From contig JADGJC010000234.1 of NCBI GenBank assembly GCA_027596075.1, forward strand, positions 1 to 31,495: a stretch of DNA of 31,495 nucleotides, read 5' to 3'. The stretch is from Rhizophlyctis rosea (taxonomy: Eukaryota; Chytridiomycota; Chytridiomycetes; Rhizophlyctidales; Rhizophlyctidaceae). The position numbers and the translations under genes were made by a program. Below the pieces are notes generated by a model. It searched no databases, was not told where the DNA came from, and worked only from the letters and a program-made list of their open reading frames with translations. Shown here in pieces: positions 30,483 to 31,495 of this stretch (its first letter is position 1; every line of letters begins with the position of its first letter).

Positions 30483-31245
30483 CTTTCCCAACGGCCTTTT
30501 TCGTTTCAAAAATTGAGAGTTTTTTTTTTAAACTGTCTCTCCAAGGCACAAAGATAAACGTTCGCAGGACACAAAAGGGAAACTATGGGATCGAGATCAC
30601 GGTTAGACTTTATACTATCATCTCTCACGGTTCCAGATGCGCATCTTTCCTTCTTTGCCAATGCAATGAATCGGCATGCAACCCCTTCCCGAGTAATGCA
30701 GACACTGGGGGTCCAATGACTGTCGTCAATGAAGCGCCCTGATCCACGGACAGTCCACCGGACCCCGTGATTGTACTGATGTCTACCGACGATCCCGGAG
30801 ACATCGGAGGGAGAGACTCGTCTTATTCAGAACAATGATTCTCGATGATGGAGATGATGGCCTAGCAAACAAAGACTACTTTCCATTGTTAAAGACATCC
30901 CATTTATGGCACGCAAGCTCCACCGCAAAATGATCTTTCCGTCTCCCTCAAAAGAGCATGAATTTTACAGGAAGTGAATAGGGTTTTTGACGAACAGTGT
31001 AATATACAATGGGTCTGAAAAAGGGCATTTTCGGCCGACAAATACACGATTAGCCCCACTTCCATTCAATTTGTCCGCCCAGTCATTCAATCCGTCCGCC
31101 TTGTGGGACTTCATGGAACTCATATATAATTCAACTCTTATTGTACGATAGATAACAATGGGTTATGCTTTAAGGGTAAAAGTAGGATATCGAACCCAGC
31201 CATAACCAATCGTCCATTGACATACAGCCCCCCTCGGAAAAGTCC
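30483..31245. other. Intergenic region upstream of the 7TM-like gene
   Basis: Promoter side of the minus-strand gene at 30482, with a poly-T run at about 30521-30529. Then comes the 3' flank of the partial gene at the right edge. One sequence (GGGTTCGATATCC on the minus strand, near 31184) recalls a tRNA T-loop but is one base too long, and no tRNA was found. Confidence 0.45.
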
Positions 31246-31495
31246 CTAGACAACAATAGGTTTCGCTACCGGCCACACCAGCTCTGCAAATTCAAACACG
31301 CACCTATCAATAACAACATTGAAAATACCAAAATTTCCTTCCTCCGTATAAATGCAATCAAGTAGTCCATCACTCACCACTCTCCAAAGCCAACGACGTA
31401 TGTCCATCAAACACCTCACACCACTGATCCACAGACATCACATCGTTCCTCCCCGAAAGTCGCGTAATAACCAAAGGCTGCGGCATAATATTCCT
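31246..31495 (-). CDS. 3' part of a gene running off the right edge (two exons visible), product unknown
   Basis: Visible exons, leftwards: 31495-31378 (incomplete) and 31283-31246. They are joined across a 94-nt intron with a GTGAGT donor and a TTTGCAG acceptor. The joined product contains MPQPLVITRLSGRNDVMSVD and WCEVFDGHTSLALES and ends ELVWPVAKPIVV. The Met of MPQPL could be the true start, or the frame may continue beyond the window. It is too short to assign. The call rests on good splice signals and matching phase. Confidence 0.42.

Noticed and set aside
31170..31200. tRNA T-loop-like GGGTTCGATATCC (minus strand)
   Set aside because: The loop is one base too long, and no matching D arm, anticodon arm or acceptor stem was found.
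1..31495. CRISPR array, prophage or bacterial operon
   Set aside because: No regularly spaced repeats with unique spacers; genes are intron-rich and eukaryotic.

Overview
The window looks like nuclear DNA of a filamentous or zoosporic fungus. The genes are dense and lie on both strands. Most are split by many short GT-AG introns (38 to 175 nt, mostly 55-80), one intron appears to be GC-AG, and an exact TACTAAC branch point is visible in one. Typical fungal families are present: F-box/LRR proteins, a C2H2 regulator, secreted Thr/Pro-rich cysteine proteins, a UGA2-type aldehyde dehydrogenase, and a likely complex I assembly factor. I cannot name the species. An early-diverging lineage such as Chytridiomycota is possible but is only an inference. 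All exon models were spliced by hand and checked for reading frame; none is confirmed by RNA.

Layout. 1-1895: no gene seen. 1896-3731 (+): intronless secreted protein with Pro/Gln linkers and repeated six-cysteine modules. 5356-5727: a short non-autonomous DNA transposon (MITE-like) with perfect terminal inverted repeats and a 6-bp target duplication, sitting 21 bp past the stop codon of an F-box gene on the minus strand (5754-7012). 7867-9032 (+): a second secreted cysteine-module protein with exactly one module per exon. 9291-12382 (-): a large multi-pass membrane protein of unknown family in 8 exons. 12934-15070 (-): mitochondrial succinate-semialdehyde dehydrogenase in 10 exons. 15756-16399 (-): small Cys-rich membrane protein. 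17825-18946 (+): two-finger C2H2 protein. 19739-21178 (+): second F-box gene, with an in-frame stop that is either an intron or a lesion. 21674-25597 (+): 17-exon secreted S9-type serine peptidase/hydrolase with a complete catalytic triad. 26025-26849 (+): small protein resembling NDUFAF4. 27322-28260 (+): AlkB-like dioxygenase. 28942-30482 (-): polytopic protein with 7TM-like topology. 31246-31495 (-): 3' end of a further gene.

There is no operon-like or pathway cluster. Functions fall into unrelated classes: secreted or surface (four genes), ubiquitin-ligase adaptors (two), mitochondrial metabolism (two), and single regulators or repair enzymes. The most novel material is the pair of unrelated secreted cysteine-module proteins, the transposable element with asymmetric TAATGGC arrays, and the two polytopic membrane proteins without a recognised family.
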